64,000 nt of DNA from Pyrodictium sp. Its GTDB lineage: Archaea > Thermoproteota > Thermoprotei_A > Sulfolobales > Pyrodictiaceae. How positions within the stretch are numbered: the first letter of the stretch is position 1; each line of letters begins with the position of its first letter. The notes beneath the pieces are model-generated. The model saw only the letters and a program-made list of their open reading frames with translations, did not search any database and had not been told where the DNA came from. This document shows positions 17,571 to 27,177 of this stretch, piece by piece. The position numbers and the translations under genes are program-made. Where the stretch lies: positions 1,200,001 through 1,264,000 of the forward strand of contig JABXKE010000002.1 of assembly GCA_013540595.1 (NCBI GenBank), given 5' to 3'.

Positions 17571-19625
17571 CTAGGCTAGGAACTCTAGGAACTTGGTGAG
17601 AGGGACGACGATCCCCTGAACCGTTTTCCTTCCTACCTTCACGCCCCTCTTGTACTCCCAGCCTAGGAGCTCTGCTATACTCTTTAGTCCACCTATGTCC
17701 CCTACAACCCTGCCAAGCCCCCTTGCAAAGCCTGTTGTGAGCACGACATCTTCCCCCTTGAGGAGGGCCCAGGGTAGCAGGCCCTTCTCGAGGACTATCC
17801 TAACCCGCTCCTCGAGGGCAGTATCGACAGGATCGTGATAGTAGAAGCGGTCTTCCTCGGGCTTTTCGACCACAACCTTGCCTACAGCCTTGAAGTAGGC
17901 GCTGTTAATCTGCTCTATGAGATACTCCCTTATGGTCTCCCTAAACTCCTCGTAGACGTTCTCATGCACCTCGTACCTAGCTCTTACCCACTCGGGCTCC
18001 TCCAGGCTAGCTGTCCGATAGGCCTCTTCTAGGAGCTCCTCGGCTAGGCTAAGCCATTCCTTATCCAGGAGCTCTGGGTGCTCGAGGATCTTCTTAGCCA
18101 CCCAGTGCCCCAGGGCCCCTAGTTTCTTGAGCCTTGGCTTCACTCTCTCATCGAACTCTCTAGCCCGCTCGCTGTCTATGCGCTCTCCGTAGGTGAACCT
18201 GATAACCATGAAGCGGCGCAGTAGAGCGTCGTCACGTGGCAGCACCTTATTGCTAGTCATTATAAGCGGGGATAGGCTAGGGATCTCTGTATAGCTCCCT
18301 CTGACGTAGCGCCCCCTAGCTATTGTGGTTTCGACAGCGTTCTTCAAGGTTTCAACTACATCTTCCCTTGCTATGGCTGCTCCAGGCTCGTTTACCAGGG
18401 TAGGGAAGGTGCTCTGAGAGAGCACGTGGCCAAGCCTCGGCACTGTGTCTATGTTTGCACCAGTCTTCCTATAGCGATTATCAAGGCCCCATATGTGCAG
18501 TACTATTTCGCCTAGCGTGGTCTTGCCTGTACGGCTAGCACCGTAGAGGATAAGCCAGGGTACCCATCTACCCTTTTGCTTCATAGCGTAGATGAAGGGG
18601 GCTATAATCCCCCATTTGACGATAGTGCTGAACTTGTCGACAGCGTGACTGAACCACTCGCCGGCTAGTTCGCCTAGGAGCTCTAGGGCTTCTCTGAGCT
18701 CCTCGCTCGAGACCTCTCTAGGCTCCCACCTAACCGCTACAAGCCTGCCATCTACCCAGTAGAAGCCTGGAGCCTCTATCTCCTCACGAATCTCTGCCCT
18801 GCCCTTGCGAAGGTAGGCCTCAATGATAGCGTTTATTACATCCCTAACAAGCCTATGGTTGAGCACTAGGCCCTCGGCCTTCAGCCTGTCGACCACATCC
18901 TCTATCGGAACAGGCCCTATCACTAGCGGTCTGGGCCTTGTCCTTGCTTCCCATACGACCTCGTACTTGGTGAGCCCGCCTAGCGGATTAACATAGACTG
19001 TTACCCTTGTCGGTGCGCCCACGGTGACTTTCTCCTTGTAGACAAGCCTGTTACCGTCACGCCTAGCCCTCACAACGACATGCTTTCTGAGGTTGGCTAC
19101 AGCGTAGAGCTGCTTATCGTAGTCGAGAATCTCGATAACGGAATCTTTGAACGGGCTAGCTGTGCCCAGGATCTCCTCTATCTCTCTTACAGCCTCGAGC
19201 GCCCTCTCCTCACCTAGAGTATTCTCCAGAATCTCCTGTACTCCTGTCTTGCCCTTGACTCGCTCCTCGGAGATAGCCCTGGATACGTTACGCCTCAGTA
19301 TGCCTTGGGCTTTCCACTCCTCTATGGTCTTGTCGAGCTCCTTGAGCTCGGGGATAGCCCCGTAGAGCTTCTTGTAGCTGTAGTAGATTGTGCTGAGCCT
19401 CTCCTCGAGCTCGTTGTCCCCACGCTCCCCCGCTAGAAGCCTAAAGAGCTTGGCAGTGCTCACAGGGTGTATCCTTGCTTTTGCTAGCCACCCGCTCATG
19501 AAGAGGGCTAGGATCTGCCTCTGACCTTCAACCCAGGCGGGGGATAGTATCTCTTTGAGTTTTAGGAGTTGATTATCGTTAAGCTCCTTGAAGTCCGAGA
19601 GTCTTAGTGATTCAACTATATACAT
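17571..19625 (-). CDS. Superfamily-3-like / DUF927-like replicative helicase
   Basis: A 684-residue protein. The ATPase core has Walker A LILYGASRTGKTTLGEIVL (about 368) and a Walker B/sensor region ending in SPLIMTSNKVLPRDDALLRRF (about 460), which is the arginine-finger arrangement of P4-primase/SF3-like helicases from plasmids and viruses. The N-terminal 300 residues have no clear primase motif. The first codons (19590-19625) are the antisense of leucyl-tRNA synthetase codons, so the present start was created at the junction with leuS. Flanking iterons support a replication role for a mobile element. Helicase family assignment is moderately secure. Confidence 0.7.
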   Translation of the reverse strand: MYIVESLRLSDFKELNDNQLLKLKEILSPAWVEGQRQILALFMSGWLAKARIHPVSTAKLFRLLAGERGDNELEERLSTIYYSYKKLYGAIPELKELDKTIEEWKAQGILRRNVSRAISEERVKGKTGVQEILENTLGEERALEAVREIEEILGTASPFKDSVIEILDYDKQLYAVANLRKHVVVRARRDGNRLVYKEKVTVGAPTRVTVYVNPLGGLTKYEVVWEARTRPRPLVIGPVPIEDVVDRLKAEGLVLNHRLVRDVINAIIEAYLRKGRAEIREEIEAPGFYWVDGRLVAVRWEPREVSSEELREALELLGELAGEWFSHAVDKFSTIVKWGIIAPFIYAMKQKGRWVPWLILYGASRTGKTTLGEIVLHIWGLDNRYRKTGANIDTVPRLGHVLSQSTFPTLVNEPGAAIAREDVVETLKNAVETTIARGRYVRGSYTEIPSLSPLIMTSNKVLPRDDALLRRFMVIRFTYGERIDSERAREFDERVKPRLKKLGALGHWVAKKILEHPELLDKEWLSLAEELLEEAYRTASLEEPEWVRARYEVHENVYEEFRETIREYLIEQINSAYFKAVGKVVVEKPEEDRFYYHDPVDTALEERVRIVLEKGLLPWALLKGEDVVLTTGFARGLGRVVGDIGGLKSIAELLGWEYKRGVKVGRKTVQGIVVPLTKFLEFLA

Positions 19626-20979
19626 GGCTTTCTACACTGTAGCCCACAAGATAAAAAGATACAAGCTAAAACCAAGCCAACTAACAATAGAATTCTGGGA
19701 CTACATACTACTAGGGAAAGGAGACCCAAGACAAGTGGCTGAGAAGACCGACGTACCAGTAAGAGTCCTCGAGGAGCTCCGGAGAGAGTTTGATTACTGG
19801 TACCCACTAGACTCAAGACACAGCGGCAAGGACCTTATACCAAACCACCTGACATTCTTCATATACAACCACGTAGCAATATTCCCCGAGGAGAAGTGGC
19901 CACGCCAAATAGTGGTTAATGGCTGGCTCCTCCTGTGCGGGCTCAAGATGAGTAAGAGCAAGGGCAACGTTATACCCTTAAGAGTGATTGCTAGGGTTTA
20001 CGGCCCAGACACTGTGAGAGCAGCCATTCTCCTAGCAGCAGAGGTCGGCCAAGACGCAAACTTCACTGACGAGCTAGCAGACAGCGTGCTAGAGCAGCTC
20101 CGAAGACTAGAGCAGTTCATCTATAGGCTAGCCGAGCTCGGTAAAGAGGCTCCAAGAGAGCCTGGCAAGCTAACACTGGCTGACAAGTGGATGCTAAGTA
20201 GGCTCCAAAGACACATCGCACATGTTACAAAAGATATGGAGGAGTTAAGGCTCAGAGATGCTGCCAACGTTGTGCTATACCTGCTAGAACAGGACGTTAA
20301 GAAGTACCTAGACCTCGTAAGCAAAGACCTAGACAACCCAGATAGGAGGAAGACTATTGCATGGGTTGCAGGTAAGATAGTGGATGCATGGGTGAGAATG
20401 CTCAGCCCAATAACACCCCACCTAGCCGAGGAGATGTGGAGCCGAATAGGCGGAGAAGGCTTTGTATCTCTTGCAGAATGGCCCAAAGCAGAAGAGAGCC
20501 TTATTGATGAGGACGCCGAGGCTGCTATGACGCTCGCAGACATCGTGGTTGAAGACGTGAGAAGAATCATAAAGGCTGTCGGCAAGGAGAAGCCCAGACT
20601 CGTAGCCATCTATACAGCACCACCACAAGGCTATACTCTACTCCACAAAGCAATCAAGGACATCCAGTCCGGGAGGAAGGCAGGAGAATTCATAAAAGCA
20701 ATAGTAGAGGAAGCAAAGGACCGCCAGAGAGCAGCTGAGGAAGCCAAGAAAATATACGAGCTCGCAGCACGGCTACCAAGAGAACTACAAGACTACATAG
20801 CCAAGAAGGGAAGCATCGACGAGTACAACACCCTAAGCAGCCTCAAAGAATACATAGCCAAACAGCTAGGAGCAAGAAAAGTAACCATACAACACGCAGA
20901 CACGCCAGAAACACCCAACCACAGAGAAAAGAGGAAAGCAGCACTACCAACAAGGCCAGCAATCCACATAGAATTCTAG
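19588..20979 (+). pseudogene. leuS: Leucyl-tRNA synthetase, C-terminal half only
   Basis: The frame opens at the conserved archaeal LeuRS segment ESLSDSTIYMAFYTV and continues through the catalytic loop LKMSKSKGN (about residue 131), the anticodon-binding helical bundle and the C-terminal extension. The usual archaeal enzyme has over 900 residues. Everything before this point is absent, including HIGH and the CP1 editing domain, and an in-frame stop lies just upstream (19570). The first available start is TTG 19588, and ATG 19624 would also work. The cut coincides with the start of the helicase gene on the other strand. It may be a remnant, or one half of a split synthetase whose N-terminal half lies elsewhere; the window cannot decide. 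Confidence 0.8.
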
Positions 20980-21136
20980 CACACGAGAAACATCACCCTA
21001 CAACTCATTCTGGCATTTTAGCTCTACACTCCTATTAAGCACACGGTTAGACGACACCTCCTCGAGGTCTAGTACAGACCGAGATAACTATGAATAGGAG
21101 TAGTGAAGGCTAGGACGAATTGAATTGAAGGATATG

Positions 21137-21223
21137 TGGCGCCGGGGGCGGGATTTGAACCCGCGCGGGGATACCCCCACCGGCTCTCAAGGCCGGCCCC
21201 TTAGGCCGCTCGGGCACCCCGGC
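21137..21223 (-). tRNA. tRNA-Ser (UGA)
   Basis: A class II tRNA with a 7-bp acceptor stem GCCGGGG/CCCCGGC, discriminator G and encoded CCA (TGG at 21137-21139 on the plus strand). The anticodon loop CTTGAGA gives UGA for serine, and the long variable arm expected of tRNA-Ser is present. No intron is seen. It lies between the convergent leuS fragment and the HPr-kinase-like gene. Confidence 0.95.
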
Positions 21224-21286
21224 GCCCATGGGGGTTTCTTGTCTCCGTGTGTTGTTTGTATTTTGTTGTGTGGGTTTATAGTTGTT

Positions 21287-22228
21287 TCAGCTGTGGTTTT
21301 CGAGTATTTTGTCTAGGACTGTGTTGTGTGCGCCGTATGCCTCGTAGAATCTGTGTTTGTATTTCTTGGCTATTCTTTGGAGGTTTGTGGAGATTTTCTG
21401 GTCTGTGTGGTTGTCTGATAGGTTTAGTGGTGCTGGTTCGTAGTAGTCGTCTCCTCTTATTTGGGCTGTTGCGAAGTGCCATAGTGTCTTAACTATTTTC
21501 CTGCCGGAGACCGGTTCTAGGCTTGCTCCTGTTGAGGATAGTGAGCAGTGTAGTACGTATATTGAGTCTACTTTGCCTAGGCTTGGTTTGTGGGTGTCGT
21601 CTATGTCTACTACTAGGTAGCCGTGTTTTGTTACTTCTCTTGGCCGGTGTAGTGGTGCTTGCCCGTACTTCTTCACTATTCGGGGGTCGTAGACTAGTAC
21701 TCTGGTGCCTCCGAGCACTGTCATTGCGCCGTCTTCTTCTACTTTTACTACTGTGTTCTCGGTTGAGAGCACCTCTAGGCCTCGTGCAAGGGCTAGTGCT
21801 GCTATTGTGCTCTTGCCCCCGTGGGGGTAGCCTAGTAGGAGGAGGGTGCGCCCTGTGGAGGTGTCTTTTATTGCTACACTGTCAGTGAAGAGTATGAGGC
21901 CATTCTTTGTGTAAGCCCTCGCTACTACTTGGAGCATGAAGAATACTGGGGCCTCGTTCTTGTAGGGCTCAGGCTTCTCTCCCTGTGCCCGGTATACGTC
22001 TCGTGGCCCTAGGGTGTAGCTTAGGACTCTGAACTTCTCGCCAGGCAACCACTCTACGACTGCACTACTCGAACCATTCTCGTTGCCTGTCTTCTCTACG
22101 CCTACTACTGGGAGGTATCTCCTAGCGAAGAGGCTTGTGAAGCCCTCTGCCAGTTTTGCTTCGAGCCTATCATCGCTCGACGTTACTGTTATGCGGGTGT
22201 CTGCGTGGAAGACAAGGCTAATTCCCAT
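21287..22228 (-). CDS. HPr-kinase/PEPCK-like P-loop protein
   Basis: A P-loop protein with the motif LLLGYPHGGKSTIAALALA (about residue 130 of the shorter form), followed by GLEVLSTENTVV. This arrangement is seen in HPr kinase-like and PEP-carboxykinase-like small-molecule or protein kinases. There is no PTS here, so the substrate is unknown. ATG 22228 (MGISLVFHAD) is preferred over ATG 22258, because a G-rich ribosome-binding site lies just before it and the ten extra residues are Gly-rich. The 3' coding sequence is markedly A/C-rich. It converges on tRNA-Ser. Confidence 0.6.
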   Translation of the reverse strand: MGISLVFHADTRITVTSSDDRLEAKLAEGFTSLFARRYLPVVGVEKTGNENGSSSAVVEWLPGEKFRVLSYTLGPRDVYRAQGEKPEPYKNEAPVFFMLQVVARAYTKNGLILFTDSVAIKDTSTGRTLLLLGYPHGGKSTIAALALARGLEVLSTENTVVKVEEDGAMTVLGGTRVLVYDPRIVKKYGQAPLHRPREVTKHGYLVVDIDDTHKPSLGKVDSIYVLHCSLSSTGASLEPVSGRKIVKTLWHFATAQIRGDDYYEPAPLNLSDNHTDQKISTNLQRIAKKYKHRFYEAYGAHNTVLDKILENHS

Positions 22229-22412
22229 TACTGCTTGACCCCTGCCCCCTACTCCCATTAGCCGTTGGCTTTCTGGCTGTAAGGATTAATCTGTGTTTAG
22301 GCTTGCAGGCGCCCCGAGTACTCGTGGGCTCGCCATAGCTGCGTTTCTCGTCTACCGATAGACTATTCTATCTCAGGGTATGACTGTGGTTACTGGTGGA
22401 AAAAACTTGGCT

Positions 22413-23363
22413 ATGGAGTATACCACTCTTGGAAGTACAGACCTCAAGATATCAAGGATAGGCCTTGGCACTTGGCAGTTTAGTGAGGCTTGGGGTGTTA
22501 CTCGGTACGAGGATGCTAAGGCTATTATAGCTAAGGCTATTGAGGTTGGCATAAACTTCTTTGATACAGCAATGGTCTACGGTAGGGGGATGAGTGAAGA
22601 GTTTCTTGGTCGTGCACTTCGTGAGCTCGGTGTTAAACGTGACGAGGTGGTGATAGCTACTAAGATTCCTGGTGAGTTTCTCCACCCAGACGATGTGCCG
22701 CGGGCTGTTGAGCGTAGTCTTAGGAGGCTTGGTGTCGAGAGTGTCGACCTAATGCAGATCCACTGGCCTCCTTGCTGGCACAACTTCCCAACATGCGGCT
22801 ATATGAGGGCTCTTGAGAGGCTTGTAGAGCTAGGCAAGATAGACTATCTAGGCTTGAGCGACTACCCTGTAGAGCTTGCTGAGGCGGCGCGCTACTGCTT
22901 GGCAAGACACGACATCGAGGTTATACAGGTCAGGTACAACCTTGTTGAGCGTGCAGCAGAAGAGGCTCACCTGCCTTACGCGGAAGAGAACAACTTCACG
23001 CTTTTAGCGTGGAGCCCACTAGCTAAGGGGGCCATACTCGGCAAGTACACACTCGAGGATGTACAGAAGATAGAGGATCTGCGGAGTAGAGACCCGCTAT
23101 TCCACCCAGACAACTACAAGCAGCTACTAGGCTTTGCGGCTAAGCTACGCGAGGTAGCCGAGAAATATGGTAAGACGCCTGCCCAGGTAGCCTTAAACTG
23201 GCTCATAACAGCTAGCAGTGTTGTCGTGCCCATACCTGGCGCTAAGAGGCCAGAACAAGTAGAGGATAATGCTGGCGCTGTAGGCTGGAGGCTCCGCTAC
23301 GAAGATTGGAGACTATTAGACGAGGAGTCTAAGAAGCTACGGATAACATACGTCACATGGTGA
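22413..23363 (+). CDS. Aldo/keto reductase
   Basis: NADPH-dependent oxidoreductase with a TIM-barrel fold acting on aldehydes or ketones. The catalytic tetrad is visible: Asp in NFFDTAMVYG with Tyr shortly after, Lys in VVIATKIPG, and His in DLMQIHWPP. The C-terminal NADPH-binding segment VVVPIPGAKRPEQVEDNAGA is present. I chose ATG 22413 because family members begin MEYTTLGSTDLKIS; the frame also opens at ATG 22380. About 316 residues, normal for the family. Monocistronic. Confidence 0.92.
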   Translation: MEYTTLGSTDLKISRIGLGTWQFSEAWGVTRYEDAKAIIAKAIEVGINFFDTAMVYGRGMSEEFLGRALRELGVKRDEVVIATKIPGEFLHPDDVPRAVERSLRRLGVESVDLMQIHWPPCWHNFPTCGYMRALERLVELGKIDYLGLSDYPVELAEAARYCLARHDIEVIQVRYNLVERAAEEAHLPYAEENNFTLLAWSPLAKGAILGKYTLEDVQKIEDLRSRDPLFHPDNYKQLLGFAAKLREVAEKYGKTPAQVALNWLITASSVVVPIPGAKRPEQVEDNAGAVGWRLRYEDWRLLDEESKKLRITYVTW

Positions 23364-23393
23364 GAAACAGCGGAGACTCCTATACCACCTCCC

Positions 23394-23648
23394 CTATCCT
23401 CTTTCCTTTGATTCTTCTAGCCTACAAGCCCTCTCAACTATAACCCAGTCTCTTAGCAACGTAACTCCTGCTGCTGTAAATGTGAAGCCTGCAAGCGCCG
23501 CCATGAGGCCTGCTGTTACGCGTGGAGGGTCTGCTGCGAGGTACCCTAGACTGTACACGAAGAACTTGTACCCTGTATAGAGCACTATCACTGCTATAAG
23601 GAAGGAAGCTATGCTCCTTATTTGGCTCCCACTACGAGTCTCAGACAT
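23394..23648 (-). CDS. Small two-helix membrane protein
   Basis: 84 residues with two hydrophobic segments (about 14-35 and 44-66) and charged ends. It is the last gene of the MoxR-DUF58 operon, following the larger membrane protein with a 6-bp gap, so it is probably part of the same envelope complex. No family recognised. Confidence 0.6.
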   Translation of the reverse strand: MSETRSGSQIRSIASFLIAVIVLYTGYKFFVYSLGYLAADPPRVTAGLMAALAGFTFTAAGVTLLRDWVIVERACRLEESKERG

Positions 23649-23654
23649 TAAGGT

Positions 23655-24812
23655 TTAGCCCCAGAATAGGCCTACTACTAGCCTCAATAAATCTTCTATT
23701 CCCTCTAATACTTCTACAGTCCTGGCCTCGACACGGAGTAGAATAAGCGAAGCAGTATCGTCGAGCCTCGTTATCGGCGCTTGCCCTCCAATTATGGGGT
23801 AATACAGCATGCTTGCCACAGTTCTAGTTGACGCACCCAGGATGATGAGGGCGATAGCATAAGTACACAACAGCATGAGTGACATGTATAGTACTCTCTT
23901 CCAGTTGATGGAAACTGTGTATACCCTATTAGTGATGCCACGGAATACCCATATAGCTATTGTCGAGGAAGCTAGGGCTAGTATCGAGCCTAAACCCCCA
24001 GGCCCAAATGCCACAGTGTAAGTTGACTCCACTAGGGCATACGTGAAAACAGCCACTATTATGCTACCAGAATAATTTAGGGTAATGCCTAGCATCCTAT
24101 GGTACCACGCTCTTCTCCTTAGAACTGTCTCAGCCTCTTCCAGGATGAGCCCTTTAAAGACACTTATCAGGGATTCTCGCTTCACTGTCAACGCGTACAA
24201 GAGTGGTGCGATTACGCGTGAGCCAACATAGTATATTAGTGCTAGTAGAGCAAGTGCTGTAGCCAACTTGACTGTTAGGCTTTGCGAAACACTTGCCCAT
24301 ACCTCGCCCAGTAAGCCAGGTATCTTTGGCTGTGGCCTAAACACGTTAACGTATACTACTCCTAGGAGCCAACTGGTATAGGCTGCAGTAAACCAGAGTA
24401 TTGCATAGGTCGATGCTTCAACGACGACTGTAACAAAAACGCCAGGCACTGTGAGGATACTTCTACTAGCCACGCCCGGGCTTCTCGCTTCGAGCACTCT
24501 ACCCATGACAGACAACGAGCTAGACAGGACTATTAATAAGGCTACAATACTCGGATTAATGCTCTGTACACCAAACACAAAGGATAAGCCTACTCCAAGA
24601 CCAATAACTGGGTAGGCTACATCGCTTCTTCCCAGGCGGAGTAGGAGTACTACTAGGGCCGAGAGCACAAGAGAGAATATGTGAGCTGCAATTGTACGGC
24701 CTGCACTGAGACCTATTGCTCGCAGGAAATCCGTGTACCCTATGTAGGCTAATAATGCTGCTATGAGGCTTGATGTCATACCTAAGATCCTGCCAAGCAC
24801 TAAAGGCCTCAT
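23655..24812 (-). CDS. Polytopic membrane protein of the MoxR operon
   Basis: 385 residues with about eight hydrophobic segments. It has no transporter motif that I recognise. Its start overlaps the stop of the DUF58 gene by four bases (24809-24812), so expression is coupled. In MoxR-DUF58 operons, membrane proteins at this position are thought to anchor the complex. Function unknown. Confidence 0.65.
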   Translation of the reverse strand: MRPLVLGRILGMTSSLIAALLAYIGYTDFLRAIGLSAGRTIAAHIFSLVLSALVVLLLRLGRSDVAYPVIGLGVGLSFVFGVQSINPSIVALLIVLSSSLSVMGRVLEARSPGVASRSILTVPGVFVTVVVEASTYAILWFTAAYTSWLLGVVYVNVFRPQPKIPGLLGEVWASVSQSLTVKLATALALLALIYYVGSRVIAPLLYALTVKRESLISVFKGLILEEAETVLRRRAWYHRMLGITLNYSGSIIVAVFTYALVESTYTVAFGPGGLGSILALASSTIAIWVFRGITNRVYTVSINWKRVLYMSLMLLCTYAIALIILGASTRTVASMLYYPIIGGQAPITRLDDTASLILLRVEARTVEVLEGIEDLLRLVVGLFWG

Positions 24813-26206
24813 ACCATTACTCCTCTCATAGCCTCTATCCTATTCAACAGGACGTGCAAGAGGTCTTGTGGGCCTGCCACAACAGTTTTCACGCCATAGA
24901 GTCTGAGTATCCTGGCTATCTCCTTGTACTTGGTAATAGACTCGTAGACTAGTAACTTATAGATGTTAGCTGTGATTTTGTCCTTTAGAGCCCTCACCTC
25001 GAAGAGGGCTGTAACGGGCATAATAGCGTATACTGTGTTATTGTGCTCTACTAGTTCATGTAGCTTAATAGCATACTCCCTAGCCGTGGTCGGTGATTCG
25101 TGGAAGTCGCTTATCACGATTAGTAGCATATTCTTGCCGCTTACAGCAACCGTGTCTACAGCCTTGAAGAACGCGTTTACACTCTCAGCTTTACTGCCTA
25201 TGTGGACTCTAGGCCAGACAGTTTTTTCTGCGAGAAGCCTCCTAGCATAGTTTGCGCCTACTCTCCCCCTTAGCCACGGCGACATGGATAGTTCTCCATT
25301 TGGCCCAACAATGATTACTCTAAAGTAGTCATAGCGCTTAGAGAAGTATTCGGCTAGTGTGGAGGCTAGCCTTACACTATACTCTATCTTGGTTTCACCT
25401 ATTACGCCGCGAAACATTGTCGGGGTTTCATCGACTATGAGCACAACTCTCATGTAGGACTCTTGCTCAAACACCTTCACCATGAGCCTGCCGAGACGAG
25501 CTGTTGCCTTCCAGTCTATGAGCCTAGAATCGTCGTCGACACTATATTCTCTAAGCTCCATGAATTCTGCCCCTATCCCACGCCGCCGCATTTTAGTAAT
25601 TCCTCCTGGCTGAAGCACTGTTGGGAGTCCAAGCCTTCTCCTCGGTAAGGCCAGTAGTTGCGGGTAAACGGTCAGTGTAGGAGTCTCTACTGGGAGAACA
25701 GTCTCCCAGCGAAAGAAGCCAAGGGGGTCTTCCACTATTATCCTCGGCTTACCCCACTTGTGCCTGCCTAAGACAGGCTCAACAGTGTACTCTACTACAG
25801 CACTACTCTTCGCTAACAAGAATAGAGGAGCCGAAGGGGGGCTCTTAACCCTAAAGAGGGGAGGAGGATCATCAATGAATACTGCGTACTCTACTGGGCT
25901 AAAAGTCTGGTTCTCAACTACTACACGTACCTGCAGGGGACGCCCCTCAACAGGGGGATCTGGGCTGAAGGACCAGCGCACATTCAGGCTCGATGCAGAA
26001 GCTACTCTTGCAACGAAAAAGAATCTCTCAACGATTACTAAGGCAAAGAGGGCTGTGGCCAGTGATGCAAGAGCATACCCTTCCACAGTACCAGCTATAA
26101 GGCCTGACACTAAGAGTAGGACTGCAACGAATAAGACTCCTCTCCCACGAGGAGTGAGGGGGGCAACTTTCTCTCCGATGCTTGACAGTGCGCTCTCAAT
26201 ACTCAA
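24809..26206 (-). CDS. DUF58 (vWA-like) membrane protein
   Basis: DUF58-family protein, the usual partner of MoxR ATPases. Two N-terminal membrane helices (about 20-55) are followed by a beta-rich domain and then the family signature RRGIGAEFMELREYSVDDD with RLIDWKATARLGRLMVK (about 215-240). A von Willebrand A-like fold starts at VVLIVDETPTMFRG, a partial MIDAS motif. Length of 465 residues is normal. It lies between moxR and the polytopic membrane gene, all on the minus strand. Confidence 0.88.
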   Translation of the reverse strand: MSIESALSSIGEKVAPLTPRGRGVLFVAVLLLVSGLIAGTVEGYALASLATALFALVIVERFFFVARVASASSLNVRWSFSPDPPVEGRPLQVRVVVENQTFSPVEYAVFIDDPPPLFRVKSPPSAPLFLLAKSSAVVEYTVEPVLGRHKWGKPRIIVEDPLGFFRWETVLPVETPTLTVYPQLLALPRRRLGLPTVLQPGGITKMRRRGIGAEFMELREYSVDDDSRLIDWKATARLGRLMVKVFEQESYMRVVLIVDETPTMFRGVIGETKIEYSVRLASTLAEYFSKRYDYFRVIIVGPNGELSMSPWLRGRVGANYARRLLAEKTVWPRVHIGSKAESVNAFFKAVDTVAVSGKNMLLIVISDFHESPTTAREYAIKLHELVEHNNTVYAIMPVTALFEVRALKDKITANIYKLLVYESITKYKEIARILRLYGVKTVVAGPQDLLHVLLNRIEAMRGVMV

Positions 26207-26220
26207 TACAAGAGCACCCT

Positions 26221-27177
26221 TTAGGGTACTGGGACGGGTACAGAGGATAGAATTGACTCTACTACGTCCTCTGGTTTCCTGTCCATGGCTTCGGCCTCGG
26301 GTCTCAGTATTATGCGATGGATCAGCACATACTTTGCTGCCTTCTTTATGTCGTCAGGTATTACATAGTCCCTACCATCCATAGCGGCAAGGGCTCTTCC
26401 CAACTGCATGAGTGCGAGAGCTGCTCTTGGGCTTGCGCCTAGCCGCACGTCGGGGTGCTTATGTGTGGCCTCTACAAGGTCAACAATATAGTTTAGTACT
26501 GAGTCACTAACTGTGACCTCCCAAAGGGCCTCGCGGGCCTTCAATATTTCTTCTCTCCCCACAACGCCGCGAACAGGCCAGGACTCTATTACACGGTAGT
26601 TAACCATTATCTTTAGGAGGACTCTGCGGCTAGGCATGTTGATAGGTATCTTGACTAGAAACCTGTCAAGCTGGGCTTCTGGGAGAGGAAAAGTCCCCTC
26701 TAGCTCAATAGGATTCTGTGTCGCAATAACAGTGAATGGCTCAGAAAGCCTGTACGTTACACCCTCAATAGTTACTTGCTTCTCTTGCATAGCCTCAAGC
26801 AGAGCACTCTGCGTACGTGGGCTTGCACGGTTAATCTCGTCAGCTAGTAGTATGTTTGTGAAGATAGGCCCTTTTCTAATCCTAAACTCTCCGGTCTTCT
26901 GGTCGTATACAACAGTGCCTATTATATCGCTGGGCAATAGGTCTGGCGTAAACTGGATACGCTTAAACTCGAGGTTAAGCGCTGAGGCTAGGGCCTTTGC
27001 TAATGTCGTCTTAGCAACGCCAGGAACACCCTCAAGGAGAGCGTGACCACCAACAATTATTGTTGCAAGGAGTATTCTAGCCTCATCCTCTAATCCATAA
27101 ACAACCTTCTTTACTTCGCCTAGAACTTTACTAGTTATGTCTTGTATAAGCTTAATAGATGGCTGCATACTCAACAC
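26221..27177 (-). CDS. MoxR-family AAA+ ATPase
   Basis: AAA+ chaperone-like ATPase, thought to help mature or insert metal cofactors or envelope complexes together with vWA proteins. Walker A is [17 protein letters not shown] (about residue 54), Walker [21 protein letters not shown] (about 111), sensor 1 [20 protein letters not shown], and the arginine-finger/sensor 2 region [19 protein letters not shown]. 318 residues is normal. Its start overlaps the upstream gene's end by 26 bp, indicating one operon. Confidence 0.93.
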   Translation of the reverse strand: MLSMQPSIKLIQDITSKVLGEVKKVVYGLEDEARILLATIIVGGHALLEGVPGVAKTTLAKALASALNLEFKRIQFTPDLLPSDIIGTVVYDQKTGEFRIRKGPIFTNILLADEINRASPRTQSALLEAMQEKQVTIEGVTYRLSEPFTVIATQNPIELEGTFPLPEAQLDRFLVKIPINMPSRRVLLKIMVNYRVIESWPVRGVVGREEILKAREALWEVTVSDSVLNYIVDLVEATHKHPDVRLGASPRAALALMQLGRALAAMDGRDYVIPDDIKKAAKYVLIHRIILRPEAEAMDRKPEDVVESILSSVPVPVP

